DNA of 64,000 bases from CAIKZJ01 sp964626015 (GCA_964626015.1 CAZVCC010000004.1:1-64000), one strand, 5' to 3'. Positions 33,081 to 42,241 are shown, numbered from the stretch's first letter. The notes: generated by a model from the letters alone, not told the origin. Program-made: numbers and translations.

Positions 33081-34385
33081 ATGAATGCTGTAGAAATAAT
33101 AAAGAAAAAGAGAAACGGCGGTAAACTTTCAAAAGAAGAAATCAATTTCTTCATCAGCAAACATCTCGAAGGAAAAATAACAGACTATCAGGTATCCGCA
33201 TTTCTTATGGCAGTGCATTTCAATGGCATGGACGATGAGGAAACCCTTCATCTCACAGAACTTATGCTCAACAGCGGAGAAATAATAGACCTTTCTTTTA
33301 TTAACGGAGTAAAAGTTGACAAACATTCAACAGGCGGGGTCGGGGATAAAACCTCTCTCATTCTTTCTCCTCAAATCTCATTGCTCGGAATATATGTGCC
33401 GATGATATCCGGAAGGGGGCTCGGGCATACGGGTGGAACTCTCGATAAGCTCGAATCAATAAAAGGATTTAATATTAATAAAAACATCCGTCAGTATAAA
33501 GAAACACTCGCTAAAATCGGCTGCGTAATGATTGGTCAAACCGAGAATGTGGCTCCTGCAGACAAGAAGTTTTATGCTTTGCGTGATGTAACTGCAACCG
33601 TTGACAGCATACCTCTAATCACTTCCAGTATACTCAGCAAGAAGCTTGCGGAAGGTGCAGAGGCACTAGTTTTTGACGTTAAGATGGGAAGCGGAGCAAA
33701 TCTTCAGGATGAGGATGAATCAAGAGAGCTTGCAAAAAAACTTGTATCCGTTTCAAAGAAGTTTGGTAAAAAAGCTATTGCAGTGCTGACTGATATGCGC
33801 GAACCCCTGGGTTATAAAATAGGGAACTGGCTTGAAGTCGAAGAGTGTATCGAAGTAATGAAGGGTAAACAGGTCCCTGACCTGATTAAAGTTAACAACG
33901 TACTGGCTGGAGCGATGATATTCCTTGGAGGTAAAGCGGGCAGTATTGAAGCAGGAGAGAAAATTGCCGAAGAGCTGTTAGCGGGCGAAAATGTCTATGA
34001 CAAGTTTCTGGTAATGGTGAAAGAGCATGAAGGGAGTGTTGAATATGTTGAAGATTACAAGAACATAAAGAGGGCAAAACACTCAAAAAAGATTATTGCT
34101 GAAAAGTCCGGATTTGTTAATAAGCTCGATGCTTATGGTTTTGGTCTTGCTAATGTAGAACTCGGCGGAGGCAGAAAGAAAGCTGATGACAGTATCGATT
34201 TTTTATCTGGTATCATTCTTGAGAAAAAATGCGGTGAGAAAGTTGCAGAAGGTGAAACTATCTGTGAAGTGTTTGCAGAAGATGAAGAAAAGTTTGAAAA
34301 TTCACTTTATCTGATTGACAAATCTATTGAAATAAATGAAGTGAATACTTTTAAGAAGAACTTAATCTTAGATATAATAGATTAG
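33081..34385 (+). CDS. deoA: Pyrimidine-nucleoside (thymidine) phosphorylase
   Basis: A 434-residue cytoplasmic enzyme that splits thymidine, uridine or deoxyuridine with phosphate into base and (deoxy)ribose 1-phosphate for salvage. The phosphate-binding signature KHSTGGVGDK is at residues 81-90, SGRGLGHTGGTLDKLES follows near 110, and the length is normal for the family. I use the ATG at 33081; the TTG at 33060 would add seven hydrophobic residues not expected in this family. The following anchored nuclease gene begins one base after the stop, so the two are surely co-transcribed, which fits use of extracellular DNA as a nutrient. Confidence 0.92.
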   Translation: MNAVEIIKKKRNGGKLSKEEINFFISKHLEGKITDYQVSAFLMAVHFNGMDDEETLHLTELMLNSGEIIDLSFINGVKVDKHSTGGVGDKTSLILSPQISLLGIYVPMISGRGLGHTGGTLDKLESIKGFNINKNIRQYKETLAKIGCVMIGQTENVAPADKKFYALRDVTATVDSIPLITSSILSKKLAEGAEALVFDVKMGSGANLQDEDESRELAKKLVSVSKKFGKKAIAVLTDMREPLGYKIGNWLEVEECIEVMKGKQVPDLIKVNNVLAGAMIFLGGKAGSIEAGEKIAEELLAGENVYDKFLVMVKEHEGSVEYVEDYKNIKRAKHSKKIIAEKSGFVNKLDAYGFGLANVELGGGRKKADDSIDFLSGIILEKKCGEKVAEGETICEVFAEDEEKFENSLYLIDKSIEINEVNTFKKNLILDIID

Positions 34386-34386
34386 C

Positions 34387-34956
34387 ATGTTTAAACTGAC
34401 AGGTAAAATAGTATCTACATTCATTACATTAGGATTTTTTGTTTTGATTTCAGGTTACTTTATTTACAGGTCGTTTACTGATAATGAGCGAACTGAGGAT
34501 GTTCAATATTACATGGTTGTAAGAGTTGTTGACGGAGACACATTTGAACTTAGCGATAAAAGCAGAGTTAGACTGCTCGGAATTGATACTCCTGAAGTGC
34601 ATGATTCTGAAAAACTTGAGAGGGATGCCGAATCTAGCGGTCAGGATGTGAAAACCATCAAGAGGCTTGGAAAGATTGCAAGCGATTACGTTAAGAGTAT
34701 TGCCGAGGGTAAACGGGTGAGGCTTGAACGCGACCCGAAGAATGATGATAAGGATAAATACGGTAGGTTGCTAAGGTATGTTTATCTTGAAGACGGTACT
34801 TGTATTAACGCAAAGATAATAAAAGAAGGTTATGCACAAGTTTTCGATAAATTCGAGATTTCAAAAATTGATGAATTCAGAAAGCTTCAGAAAGAAGCAC
34901 GCGAGAATAACAGGGGACTCTGGGGTCCTGTTGACGGACTGAAACAATTGAACTAA
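34387..34956 (+). CDS. Membrane-anchored thermonuclease-like (SNase) protein
   Basis: A 189-residue protein with an N-terminal hydrophobic helix (about 8-28) that may be a signal anchor, then a staphylococcal-nuclease domain: VVRVVDGDTFEL, RVRLLGIDTPEV (catalytic Arg and the calcium-binding Asp), DKYGRLLRYVYL and a C-terminal ARENNRGLWG. The conserved acidic and Arg residues are present, so it should cut DNA/RNA outside the cytoplasm in a calcium-dependent way. The gene starts 1 bp after deoA. Nucleotides released from outside DNA could, after dephosphorylation, feed the phosphorylase. Ends at a terminator. Confidence 0.88.
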   Translation: MFKLTGKIVSTFITLGFFVLISGYFIYRSFTDNERTEDVQYYMVVRVVDGDTFELSDKSRVRLLGIDTPEVHDSEKLERDAESSGQDVKTIKRLGKIASDYVKSIAEGKRVRLERDPKNDDKDKYGRLLRYVYLEDGTCINAKIIKEGYAQVFDKFEISKIDEFRKLQKEARENNRGLWGPVDGLKQLN

Positions 34957-34965
34957 GATTCGCTG

Positions 34966-34991
34966 CCCGCAAGAAGTTTGCGGGTTTTTTG
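34966..34991 (+). terminator. Rho-independent terminator
   Basis: CCCGCAA, a short loop, TTGCGGG and a run of six T, ten bases after the nuclease stop codon. It separates deoA/nuclease from guaB. Confidence 0.92.
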
Positions 34992-35018
34992 TATTAACTA
35001 AAATTAAATTAAAAATAT

Positions 35019-36485
35019 ATGAAATCAAAAATACTGGATACATCTATAACATTTGACGATGTCTTGCTCGTCCCTGCAAAGTCAGAAGTTCTTCCGCGTG
35101 ACGTTAAACTTCAGACAAAACTTACAAAAAAGATTACACTTAATATCCCCTTACTTTCAGCCGCTATGGATACTGTTACTGAATCAGAGCTGGCTGTTGC
35201 TATTGCCAGAGAAGGCGGAATTGGAATCATTCATAAAAATATGTCATTCGCAAGACAGGCAGAAGAAGTTGATAAAGTGAAAAGAAGTGAAAGCGGTATG
35301 ATTAGAGAACCTGTCACTCTTACAGCTAATGCAACAATCGGCGATGCACTATCTGTTATGGAAAAGTTTAGTATCTCTGGAATCCCGATTATTGATAAAG
35401 CCGGAAAATTAATAGGTATATTAACTAACAGAGACTTAAGGTTTCACCCTGACAGAGGTATGCTGATAAAAGAAGTTATGACAAAAGACAATCTGATAAC
35501 AGCACCGATGGGAACTGACCTTACAAAAGCAGAGTTGATTCTGCAAAATCACAGGATTGAAAAACTTCCTGTGGTTGATAAAAACGGAATTCTGAAAGGA
35601 CTTATAACTTTCAAGGATATTCAAAAGCGGAAAAGCTTTCCGAATGCATGCAAGGATGAGTTTGGAAGGCTCCGTGTTGGAGCAGCTGTCGGAATAGCGG
35701 GGGATACAATGCACAGAGTTGCTGAACTTGTAAAATCAAGTGTTGATGTAATCGTTGTCGATACAGCACATGGACATTCGAAGGGTGTTCTTGAAACAGT
35801 CAGAAAACTTAAGAAAAAATTTGATGTCGATATTATTGCAGGTAATGTTGCAACTTCCGAAGCAACTGTCGATTTGATTAATGCAGGTGCTGACGGGATT
35901 AAAGTAGGAATTGGTGCGGGTTCAATCTGCACGACAAGAGTTATAGCTGGCGTAGGTGTTCCACAGCTTAGTGCTGTTCTTGAATGTTCAAAAGCTGCGG
36001 CAAAGTTTAAAATACCTGTCATCGCCGACGGCGGGATAAAACAGACTGGCGACGTTCCAAAAGCTATTGCAGCTGGTGCCAGCTCTGTTATGGTGGGCGG
36101 TATGCTTGCAGGAACTGATGAAACTCCGGGTGAAAAAGTTCTTTATGAAGGCAGAAGTTTTAAAGTTTATCGCGGAATGGGTTCGATTGAAGCAATGAAG
36201 GAAGGCTCGAAGGACAGGTATTTTCAGGACATGGAAGACGATATCAAAAAACTTGTTCCAGAAGGCATTGAAGGAATTGTGCCTTATAAAGGTCCTTTAA
36301 AAGATACTATCTATCAAATAATCGGTGGACTGCGTGCTGCGATGGGTTACTGCGGTGCTAAGGATATTAATGCTATGAAAGCAAAGACAAGGTTCACAAG
36401 AATTACTAATTCAGGACTAAGAGAAAGCCATCCCCATGACGTAAAGATAACTAAAGAAGCACCTAACTACGGAGCTAAGGGGTAA
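35019..36485 (+). CDS. guaB: IMP dehydrogenase
   Basis: A 488-residue enzyme that oxidises IMP to XMP with NAD+, the committed step of GMP synthesis. The TIM-barrel is interrupted by two CBS domains (about 95-210; ISGIPIIDKAGKLIGIL and IEKLPVVDKNGILKGLI). The active-site loop GAGSICTTRVIAGVGVPQ holds catalytic Cys304; the flap and YRGMGSIEAM region follow, then RFTRITNSGLRESHPHD near the end. All key residues are present and length is typical. It stands alone, after the nuclease terminator and before a repeat-rich gap. Confidence 0.96.
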   Translation: MKSKILDTSITFDDVLLVPAKSEVLPRDVKLQTKLTKKITLNIPLLSAAMDTVTESELAVAIAREGGIGIIHKNMSFARQAEEVDKVKRSESGMIREPVTLTANATIGDALSVMEKFSISGIPIIDKAGKLIGILTNRDLRFHPDRGMLIKEVMTKDNLITAPMGTDLTKAELILQNHRIEKLPVVDKNGILKGLITFKDIQKRKSFPNACKDEFGRLRVGAAVGIAGDTMHRVAELVKSSVDVIVVDTAHGHSKGVLETVRKLKKKFDVDIIAGNVATSEATVDLINAGADGIKVGIGAGSICTTRVIAGVGVPQLSAVLECSKAAAKFKIPVIADGGIKQTGDVPKAIAAGASSVMVGGMLAGTDETPGEKVLYEGRSFKVYRGMGSIEAMKEGSKDRYFQDMEDDIKKLVPEGIEGIVPYKGPLKDTIYQIIGGLRAAMGYCGAKDINAMKAKTRFTRITNSGLRESHPHDVKITKEAPNYGAKG

Positions 36486-36588
36486 TTAACAATATAGAAA
36501 TATATTAAAGATTGGCATTTCTTAGTGCTACAATCTTTAAAAACGTTTTAATAAAAACAAACTTTTATAAAAGAAAATAGTTTATTAG

Positions 36589-36724
36589 TTCTCTTTGCGT
36601 CCGACGTCTACCCCGAGACCTCGGGGCCTTCCTTGCGACCCTTGCGGTAAAATTATTTCGCTTTTATTTCTTTTATTTGTTTGTAGCTCTTGCTAAGTAG
36701 TGATCTTAGTGCCTTAGTGGTGAA
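36589..36724. repeat. Heptad-type repeat arrays with a GC-rich palindrome
   Basis: The 335-bp gap after guaB holds two repeat types. 36589-36651 has CTCTTTGCG, CTTGCG and CCCTTGCGGTAAAA units (7- to 9-bp period) interrupted by a perfect palindrome CCCCGAGACCTCGGGG (36611-36626). 36704-36724 has CTTAGTGCCTTAGTGG, the same sequence as the right arm of the GxxExxY cassette at 20427. A single TTTCTTAGTGC also occurs near 36514. There is no gene here. These look like scars or solo copies of the same repeat family. Confidence 0.65.
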
Positions 36725-36820
36725 GTTTTGTTGGTGAAATCTTTTCTTTTAAAAGTTAGTAATCAAAACTTATACATCGGAATTTTTGTTTTCTATTTAA
36801 ACATTAAAATTAAATAATAT

Positions 36821-37540
36821 ATGGATAACTATAATAATCAATACGTTCAGACAAGACCCGTTACAGAGGAGCAGACTAATGAAATGGTTCGCAGGTTTAT
36901 GCTCTCAGTTTATAACTGGATGACGCTTGGGCTTGGGCTTACAGCTCTTGCCGCATTCGGAATAGGCCGTTCATCACTTGTAAACGTCATACTCGCAAAC
37001 CCTATGCTTTTCTGGGGAATAATAATCGTTCAGTTTGCCGTCGTGCTTGGAATGTCTTTTCTAATGAATAAGATAAACTCATTTCTGGCGGTAGGGCTGT
37101 TCTTCCTTTATTCGCTGCTAACAGGCGTTACGTTTTCGACGCTGTTTCTTGTTTACACGGAAAGCTCGATATTCCTAACATTCTTCACGTGTGCTGCAAT
37201 GTTTGCGGGTACGAGCGTATTCGGATACATCACAAAGATTGACCTTTCACGCTTCGGCGGGTTTCTTATGATGGGGCTGATAGGAATCATTATCGCATCA
37301 GTTGTAAATATTTTCATTGGCAGCTCGGCAATATACTGGCTCACTTCTTATGCGGGGGTGCTTGTATTTGTAGGACTGACCGCCTGGGATACGCAGAAAA
37401 TAAAGAACATGGGAATGTTTCTGGATTCAAGGAGCGAAGACGGAAAGAAAGCTTCGATCTTCGGTGCTTTGATGCTCTATCTTGATTTCATTAACCTCTT
37501 CCTTTTCCTGTTGAGGATAATGGGTGGAAGAAAAGACTGA
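36821..37540 (+). CDS. Bax inhibitor-1/YccA family membrane protein
   Basis: A 239-residue polytopic membrane protein with about seven helices from residue 35 on. RRFMLSVYNWMTLGLGLTA is a typical BI-1 start, and the C-terminal TAWDTQKIKNMG followed by ASIFGALMLYLDFINLFLFLL is the diagnostic end, with the conserved Asp residues of the pH-sensing site. Bacterial members (YccA, YetJ) are calcium-leak channels or modulators of the FtsH protease. The role here is unknown. The next gene begins 7 bp later and is probably co-transcribed. Confidence 0.9.
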   Translation: MDNYNNQYVQTRPVTEEQTNEMVRRFMLSVYNWMTLGLGLTALAAFGIGRSSLVNVILANPMLFWGIIIVQFAVVLGMSFLMNKINSFLAVGLFFLYSLLTGVTFSTLFLVYTESSIFLTFFTCAAMFAGTSVFGYITKIDLSRFGGFLMMGLIGIIIASVVNIFIGSSAIYWLTSYAGVLVFVGLTAWDTQKIKNMGMFLDSRSEDGKKASIFGALMLYLDFINLFLFLLRIMGGRKD

Positions 37541-37547
37541 GGTATAA

Positions 37548-38318
37548 ATGCAATCTATTGAAGAAAGCGTTGTCATGGCAATGGACGGTTCTGACAAGGA
37601 AATCTTTCCGTACATGCCTTATATCCTGCAGGATTTGTGGGAAATGGGCTCCGACCCTGACACTATAATCACGCTGATAAATAATAATTTTGATAATCAC
37701 GTGAATTTAAAAGTACTTGATTTAGGGTGCGGCAAAGGTGCTGTTTCGATAAAGATTGCGGATAAGTTTATATGTAACTGTCACGGTATTGATGCTGTTG
37801 AAGACTTTATCCATTTTGCGAGGCAAAAAGCGGTTGAGTATAAAGTTGACAGACTTTGTTCATTTGAAGTAGGCGATATAAGGGAATCCATAGACGAGCT
37901 GTCTGTGTATGATGTGATAATTCTCGGTTCAATCGGTCCAGTTTTCGGTGATTACCAAAAAACACTTTCTATATTCAGGAAGCACTTAGAGAGCGGGGGA
38001 ATTATCATTATTGACGATGCTTACATTGAAGATGAAAGTGAATTCAGTCATCCGCTTGTTTTAAAACACAACGAACTAATCAATCAAATTAATTCCTGCG
38101 GTATGAGTCTGGTTGAGACTGTAGCCGCTGAAAAAGAGGAAACTGCGGATGTAAACAGCACTATTCATGAGAAAGTGAAGAAGAGATGTCTTGAACTTGC
38201 AGAAAAACATCCAGAACAAAGGAAGTTGTTCACGGATTTTATTGCTATGCAGGAAGCTCAAATAGATGTATATATGAACAAGGTAATATGTGCGGCTTTT
38301 GTGATTAAACCTGTTTGA
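37548..38318 (+). CDS. Class I SAM-dependent methyltransferase
   Basis: A 256-residue cytoplasmic protein. Motif I LDLGCGKG at residues 57-64 and the acidic end of strand 2 (CHGIDAVEDF) bind S-adenosylmethionine; VIILGSIGPVFGDY is the post-motif region and GGIIIIDDAYIED a later strand. The N-terminal ~45 residues and the helical C-terminus are not diagnostic. The substrate could be a small molecule rather than RNA or protein. It follows the BI-1 gene after 7 bp. No terminator is seen after it. Confidence 0.8.
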   Translation: MQSIEESVVMAMDGSDKEIFPYMPYILQDLWEMGSDPDTIITLINNNFDNHVNLKVLDLGCGKGAVSIKIADKFICNCHGIDAVEDFIHFARQKAVEYKVDRLCSFEVGDIRESIDELSVYDVIILGSIGPVFGDYQKTLSIFRKHLESGGIIIIDDAYIEDESEFSHPLVLKHNELINQINSCGMSLVETVAAEKEETADVNSTIHEKVKKRCLELAEKHPEQRKLFTDFIAMQEAQIDVYMNKVICAAFVIKPV

Positions 38319-38480
38319 AAATGATAAATCCAAGCGGGAGGTAGCATTTTCTCACTTGAAAAATTGTTATGTGGAGGTGCTGTAAGAACATTTTTGGACT
38401 ATTTATGATTGGAGATAGAAAGAATTTTTGAAATTAAAAATTTAGTTATAAATAAATATTAATAAATTAATTTGATCACT

Positions 38481-38891
38481 ATGAAAACAATTAGACTCTT
38501 AATTACAATCTTGCCTGTTATGGCACTCCTTTTGGTTTCTTGCGGCAAAAATACTCAGGAAAATGTTAGCAAAAGCGTGAATAATTACCTGATAGTACTT
38601 GTAAAATACAAGTCCCAGCCATCAAAAAGTAAAGAAGCTGTTGAAGGTTTGACAAAATTAATTGAAGCCGTAAAAACCGAGCCTAACTTTGTAAATATAA
38701 CAATTCACCTTGACCCGAAAGATGATTCGAATATTTTGCTTTATGAAGAATGGAGTAATGAATCATACTATAATGGTGCACACATGAAAACCGAACATTT
38801 ACAGAAGTTTATGGAAGATTCAAGAGCTTTTCTCGCAGGACCTCCGGAAATCTCACAATGGAAGATTGAAAAAGTATTTAACGCGAAATAA
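38481..38891 (+). CDS. ABM-domain (putative quinol monooxygenase-like) lipoprotein
   Basis: About 136 residues. The signal ends in lipobox LLLVSCGK (Cys21), so it is lipid-anchored in the envelope. The mature part has the dimeric alpha/beta-barrel pattern of antibiotic-biosynthesis monooxygenase (ABM) proteins: YLIVLVKYKSQPSK, then EPNFVNITIHLDPKDDSNIL, then LYEEWSNESYYNGAH and the late helix with HLQKFMED. Many such proteins have no proven substrate. I start at the ATG at 38481, three codons inside a longer TTG frame. The 395-bp stretch after it (38892-39286) is AT-rich and I see no gene, hairpin or repeat of note in it. Confidence 0.75.
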   Translation: MKTIRLLITILPVMALLLVSCGKNTQENVSKSVNNYLIVLVKYKSQPSKSKEAVEGLTKLIEAVKTEPNFVNITIHLDPKDDSNILLYEEWSNESYYNGAHMKTEHLQKFMEDSRAFLAGPPEISQWKIEKVFNAK

Positions 38892-39286
38892 ATATAAAAA
38901 ACAGTACACTTCTAAATATGTTCCGTATCGGTTAATATATATAAATTGCCGTATAGTTCAAACACCAAGTTGTATAAACCATTTAAGTATAATCGGCTGA
39001 ATAAGAGACTAATAATAAAGCTGTAAAGAATAAATCTCAAAAATTTCTTATTCTCCTTCCAAAAATTGCTTACGACATTACAGGTTGTTTATGATTTTAA
39101 GTTATTTTATCCAGTAACTTAATCCCGCGATTAAATTACCAAATATAAATATGTAAAGACAACCTTTATCACTCTCATATATATTGCAGAAACATATTAT
39201 ATGTATTATCTTAAACGCAATAGTTCAAAAATATGTGAAATTAATTTTGGTTCTAATAATCTTGATTAATTATAAAACAATCTTTT

Positions 39287-39784
39287 ATGATATATTCTAA
39301 TGAAAAAGTCAGAAGACAGGACAGACTACTTGACGAAATGGATGCAGTCAAGCTTTTAAAAGATAGTGAATATGGTGTCCTCTCGATGTATTCAGAAGAT
39401 GAGGGTATTTATGCAGTTCCTGTTAATCATGTCTGGGATGGAAAAGATTCACTTTATTTTCATTGTGCAACAGAAGGGAAAAAACTTAAAATATTGGATG
39501 AAAATAATTCTGTCACATACTGTATCGTTGGTGAGACAAATGTTATCTCAAAAAAGTTTACATCGGAATATGAAAGCATAATTCTTGAAGGAAAAGTATA
39601 CAGGAATCTGCCGGAAGTAGAACGAATGATGGCTTTAGAAATAATGCTAGATAAATATTCACCCGGGGATAAAACAGTAGGTATGATATACGCAGAAAAG
39701 TCGTTTAACAGAACAGAGATATTAAGAATGGACGTTGAAACATGGTCTGGAAAGTCAAGAAAATTTATAGTACCAAAGAAATGA
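39287..39784 (+). CDS. Pyridoxamine 5'-phosphate oxidase-like flavoprotein (Nim-like)
   Basis: A 165-residue split-barrel FMN-binding protein. RRQDRLLDEMDAVKLLKDSEYG is like the start of the nitroimidazole-resistance (NimA/YP_0X) group, followed by AVPVNHVWDGKDSLYFHCA and EGKKLKILDENN, the usual FMN-binding strands. Length is normal. Likely a small oxidoreductase for flavin- or F420-type reactions; nitroimidazole activity cannot be inferred. It is isolated, with AT-rich gaps on both sides. The 513-bp stretch 39785-40297 has only a small hairpin (CTTGCA/TGCAAG at 40257-40272) and no convincing gene. Confidence 0.82.
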   Translation: MIYSNEKVRRQDRLLDEMDAVKLLKDSEYGVLSMYSEDEGIYAVPVNHVWDGKDSLYFHCATEGKKLKILDENNSVTYCIVGETNVISKKFTSEYESIILEGKVYRNLPEVERMMALEIMLDKYSPGDKTVGMIYAEKSFNRTEILRMDVETWSGKSRKFIVPKK

Positions 39785-40297
39785 ATTCAGTTTCTTTTGT
39801 TTTTTTCTTAGAAAATAACTTATAGATATAATCCTGAACCATCTTCAGATATGTAACAGATCTTTTGAATATTCCTTAGATAAAAAAATTTCAAGTGATG
39901 GTCATTTATTTCCAATGATTCTGAATAATCCGGGTTTTACATTCATACCATTTATAATTATAAATTCCACTTTTTATTATTTCTTACTCTCCCCACAAAT
40001 TATTTTATTGACATTTCTTATAAGATTTAATAAGTTACCAAAGAGGAATAAGAGGAATATAAACGAAGAGTCTCGAATTTGTACATGTTCCAAACGCAAA
40101 TCGCATAGTTAAGATTATAAAGAGGTTTTCCTTTCTAAAAATTTCTAACTTTTAAGTTTTTCAGTTTTATCAGTGTATTTGTAAACGGTTTAGTTTTAAT
40201 TTGATTTTGTTGTTTCGAAACGAATAACTTTTTTAAAATTAACTAATTAAGCTTTGCTTGCAATAACTGCAAGATTGAAAACCATAATTTTATAACA

Positions 40298-41614
40298 ATG
40301 AAAAAATTATTAACTGCACTTCTGATTCTGATTTGTAATATTGCAATTTCCCAAACAGGTTGGTATTTGCAAACAACACAAACAACGAAAAGTTTACAGG
40401 ACATTTTCTTCATAAATTCTCAGACAGGCTGGGCATGCGGAGATTCCGGCATAATTATAAAAACAACTAACAGCGGAATAAACTGGGTTAATAAAGCTGC
40501 ATTTACAAATCTTTCTTTGCGTTCTATAAGATTTTCTGACGCAAATTATGGTTATGTTGCAGGTGGTAGACAAACTTCCGACCCATTTTGTATCGATGAA
40601 GATATACTCGCAAAGACAACGGATGGTGGAGAGACTTGGATTGTTCTTTTATCAAATGACACTTGGGACGTTTTTTACGACCTTGCAATTATAAATAAAG
40701 ATACAGCATTCGCAACTTTTGCAGGTACTGATAATTCCTGTATGGCAGCGTCAGGTGGTACGTACAGAACATTAAATTCAGGAGGCAATTGGAATTATTC
40801 TGGCGGAGGATGGATGAATGGTATTTCATTTATAAACTCAACTACCGGCTGGGTTACTTCATTTAGTATTGGTGATATTCTGATTGGATATTTTTCGGTT
40901 TTTAAAACAACCAATACAGGTGTGAATTGGAACGTAGTTTATCGTGACACTTCTTTTGGAGGTTCATATATCGGAAAAATTAGATTTGTTGATGAAAACA
41001 ATGGCTTTTGTTTCTATAAGATGCTTCGCAAAACCACTAATGGGGGTATCAACTGGCAAAAAGTTGATTCAGTATCAACTTATGGTGTAATAAGTTTCGC
41101 CCCTATAAATAAAGATACGATTTGGATAGTACATAATTTAACCAACGTAAAAAGAACAAACAACGGCGGACTAAACTGGACTCAGCAATTTACAGCAGCA
41201 GGTTTAAATTCAATTTATTTCTTAGATGAAAATACGGGCTGGATTGCCGGCAGCAACGGATTTGTTTATAAAACAATAACTGGCGGTTTGACAGGTATTC
41301 AGAATGTATCATTTGAAATCCCTTCATCTTATTCATTAGAGCAGAATTATCCAAACCCGTTTAATTCAACGACAAAGATAAGGTTTGATGTGCCTTATAC
41401 TTTTTTATCCCCACATGGTCTTGGCGGGGATCTCATTACTCTTAGTGTTTTTGACATTACAGGCCGCGAAGTCCAAAAACTTGTAAACGAAAGACTTTCA
41501 CCCGGTACTTACTCCGTTGACTGGAATGCGTCGGATTTCCCGAGCGGAGTATATTTCTACAGATTGCAAGCAGGTGATTATATTATGACAAAACGTATGT
41601 TGATGATTAAGTGA
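40298..41614 (+). CDS. YCF48-like propeller protein with T9SS sorting domain
   Basis: A 438-residue secreted protein: signal peptide ending IAISQ, then about seven blades of the type NSQTGWACGDSGIIIKTTNSG (YCF48-like), and a T9SS type A domain (NYPNPFNSTTKIRFDV, ITGREVQKLV, FPSGVYFYRLQAGDY, KRMLMIK). The CTD has an insert of about 12 residues (from SPHGLGGDL) after the first strand, unlike its relatives here. Likely extracellular, non-enzymatic. A palindrome (TTAAGTGA with TCACTTAA) overlaps the stop codon, and GC-rich hairpin and terminator follow. Confidence 0.8.
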   Translation: MKKLLTALLILICNIAISQTGWYLQTTQTTKSLQDIFFINSQTGWACGDSGIIIKTTNSGINWVNKAAFTNLSLRSIRFSDANYGYVAGGRQTSDPFCIDEDILAKTTDGGETWIVLLSNDTWDVFYDLAIINKDTAFATFAGTDNSCMAASGGTYRTLNSGGNWNYSGGGWMNGISFINSTTGWVTSFSIGDILIGYFSVFKTTNTGVNWNVVYRDTSFGGSYIGKIRFVDENNGFCFYKMLRKTTNGGINWQKVDSVSTYGVISFAPINKDTIWIVHNLTNVKRTNNGGLNWTQQFTAAGLNSIYFLDENTGWIAGSNGFVYKTITGGLTGIQNVSFEIPSSYSLEQNYPNPFNSTTKIRFDVPYTFLSPHGLGGDLITLSVFDITGREVQKLVNERLSPGTYSVDWNASDFPSGVYFYRLQAGDYIMTKRMLMIK

Positions 41615-41636
41615 TAAGAGTCACTTAATCAGAAAT

Positions 41637-41658
41637 CCCGATAGTAAAGCGTATCGGG
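41637..41658. repeat. GC-rich palindrome (REP-like)
   Basis: CCCGATA and TATCGGG form a perfect 7-bp stem with an 8-nt loop. It is between the T9SS gene stop and the terminator at 41689, and lacks a T tail. It is one of four isolated GC-rich palindromes in intergenic DNA of this window. Confidence 0.55.
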
Positions 41659-41688
41659 GACTTTAATAAAATAAGTATTATTATCCCT

Positions 41689-41724
41689 AGCTCCTTCTTA
41701 TGATTTTTTGGAAGGAGCTTTTTT
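41689..41724 (+). terminator. Rho-independent terminator
   Basis: AGCTCCTTC and GAAGGAGCT form a perfect 9-bp stem, followed by a T run. It closes the T9SS gene at 40298 and abuts the end of the convergent pseudogene. Confidence 0.9.
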
Positions 41725-42241
41725 ATTGATATGAAATGAAAACCCCTATACCTAAGTAAGATGATTTTGTGCACTATGTTCCGTTTACAAGAAATCCAAA
41801 ATTTGGGGTGAGTTTAAATTTTAAGTCGCCGCCTGCTTTTAAGTATATTTTCCCCGTACCTGAACCTGATTCAAACTGTAGTGTCGTTCCTGCATAAGTA
41901 TCAAGCTGGACTATCTTTCATTCTATTGATAATCTTGCTAAGCCGTTTATATTCGTAAATGGCGAACCGTCTTCAGGTCCTCCAACTGTGCTTTTCCAGA
42001 TTTCATCAGCTCCAAAACGAAAACCAAGTGACCGCCAGGTCTTATCTTTGTTTCGGTTGCTGAATAAATCGAAATCAATTGCTCCGCCAATTTTAGGAAC
42101 AAATACTATCGAGGATGCATCAATCTATACGCTTCTGAATTGTGGATTGTATTCAAAGTCTGAAGTATCAGCTTTATTCTGTGAGTAGCTGATATTCGCT
42201 ATTACTGAAATCATAATAACCAAAAATATTATTCTTTTCAT
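41723..42241 (-). pseudogene. Decayed secreted/outer-membrane protein gene with three nonsense codons
   Basis: On the minus strand one frame of 173 codons runs from ATG (42241-42239) to TAA (41725-41723). It begins with a signal peptide (MKRIIFLVIMISVIANISYS) and continues with strands such as IGGAIDFDLFSNRNKDKTW, LGFRFGADEIWKST and FESGSGTGKIYLKAGGDLKF, which recall a small beta-barrel outer-membrane protein. Three in-frame stops break it: TAG at 42127-42125, TGA at 41920-41918 (IE*KIV, probably once Trp), TAG at 41776-41774. There is no frameshift. The good frame outside these codons implies recent loss, or sequencing errors. The exact function is not recognised. Confidence 0.8.

Noticed and set aside
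39915..40112. A 65-codon frame in the gap before 40298
   Set aside because: No conserved features, no RBS, in AT-rich DNA where such frames are expected.
41988..42188. A 66-codon + strand frame in the gap
   Set aside because: It is the shadow of the minus-strand pseudogene, whose frame makes far better protein sense.
41723..42241. Stop-codon reassignment or read-through as the explanation of the pseudogene stops
   Set aside because: TAG, TGA and TAA all act as normal stops in neighbouring genes; a recoding element was not seen.
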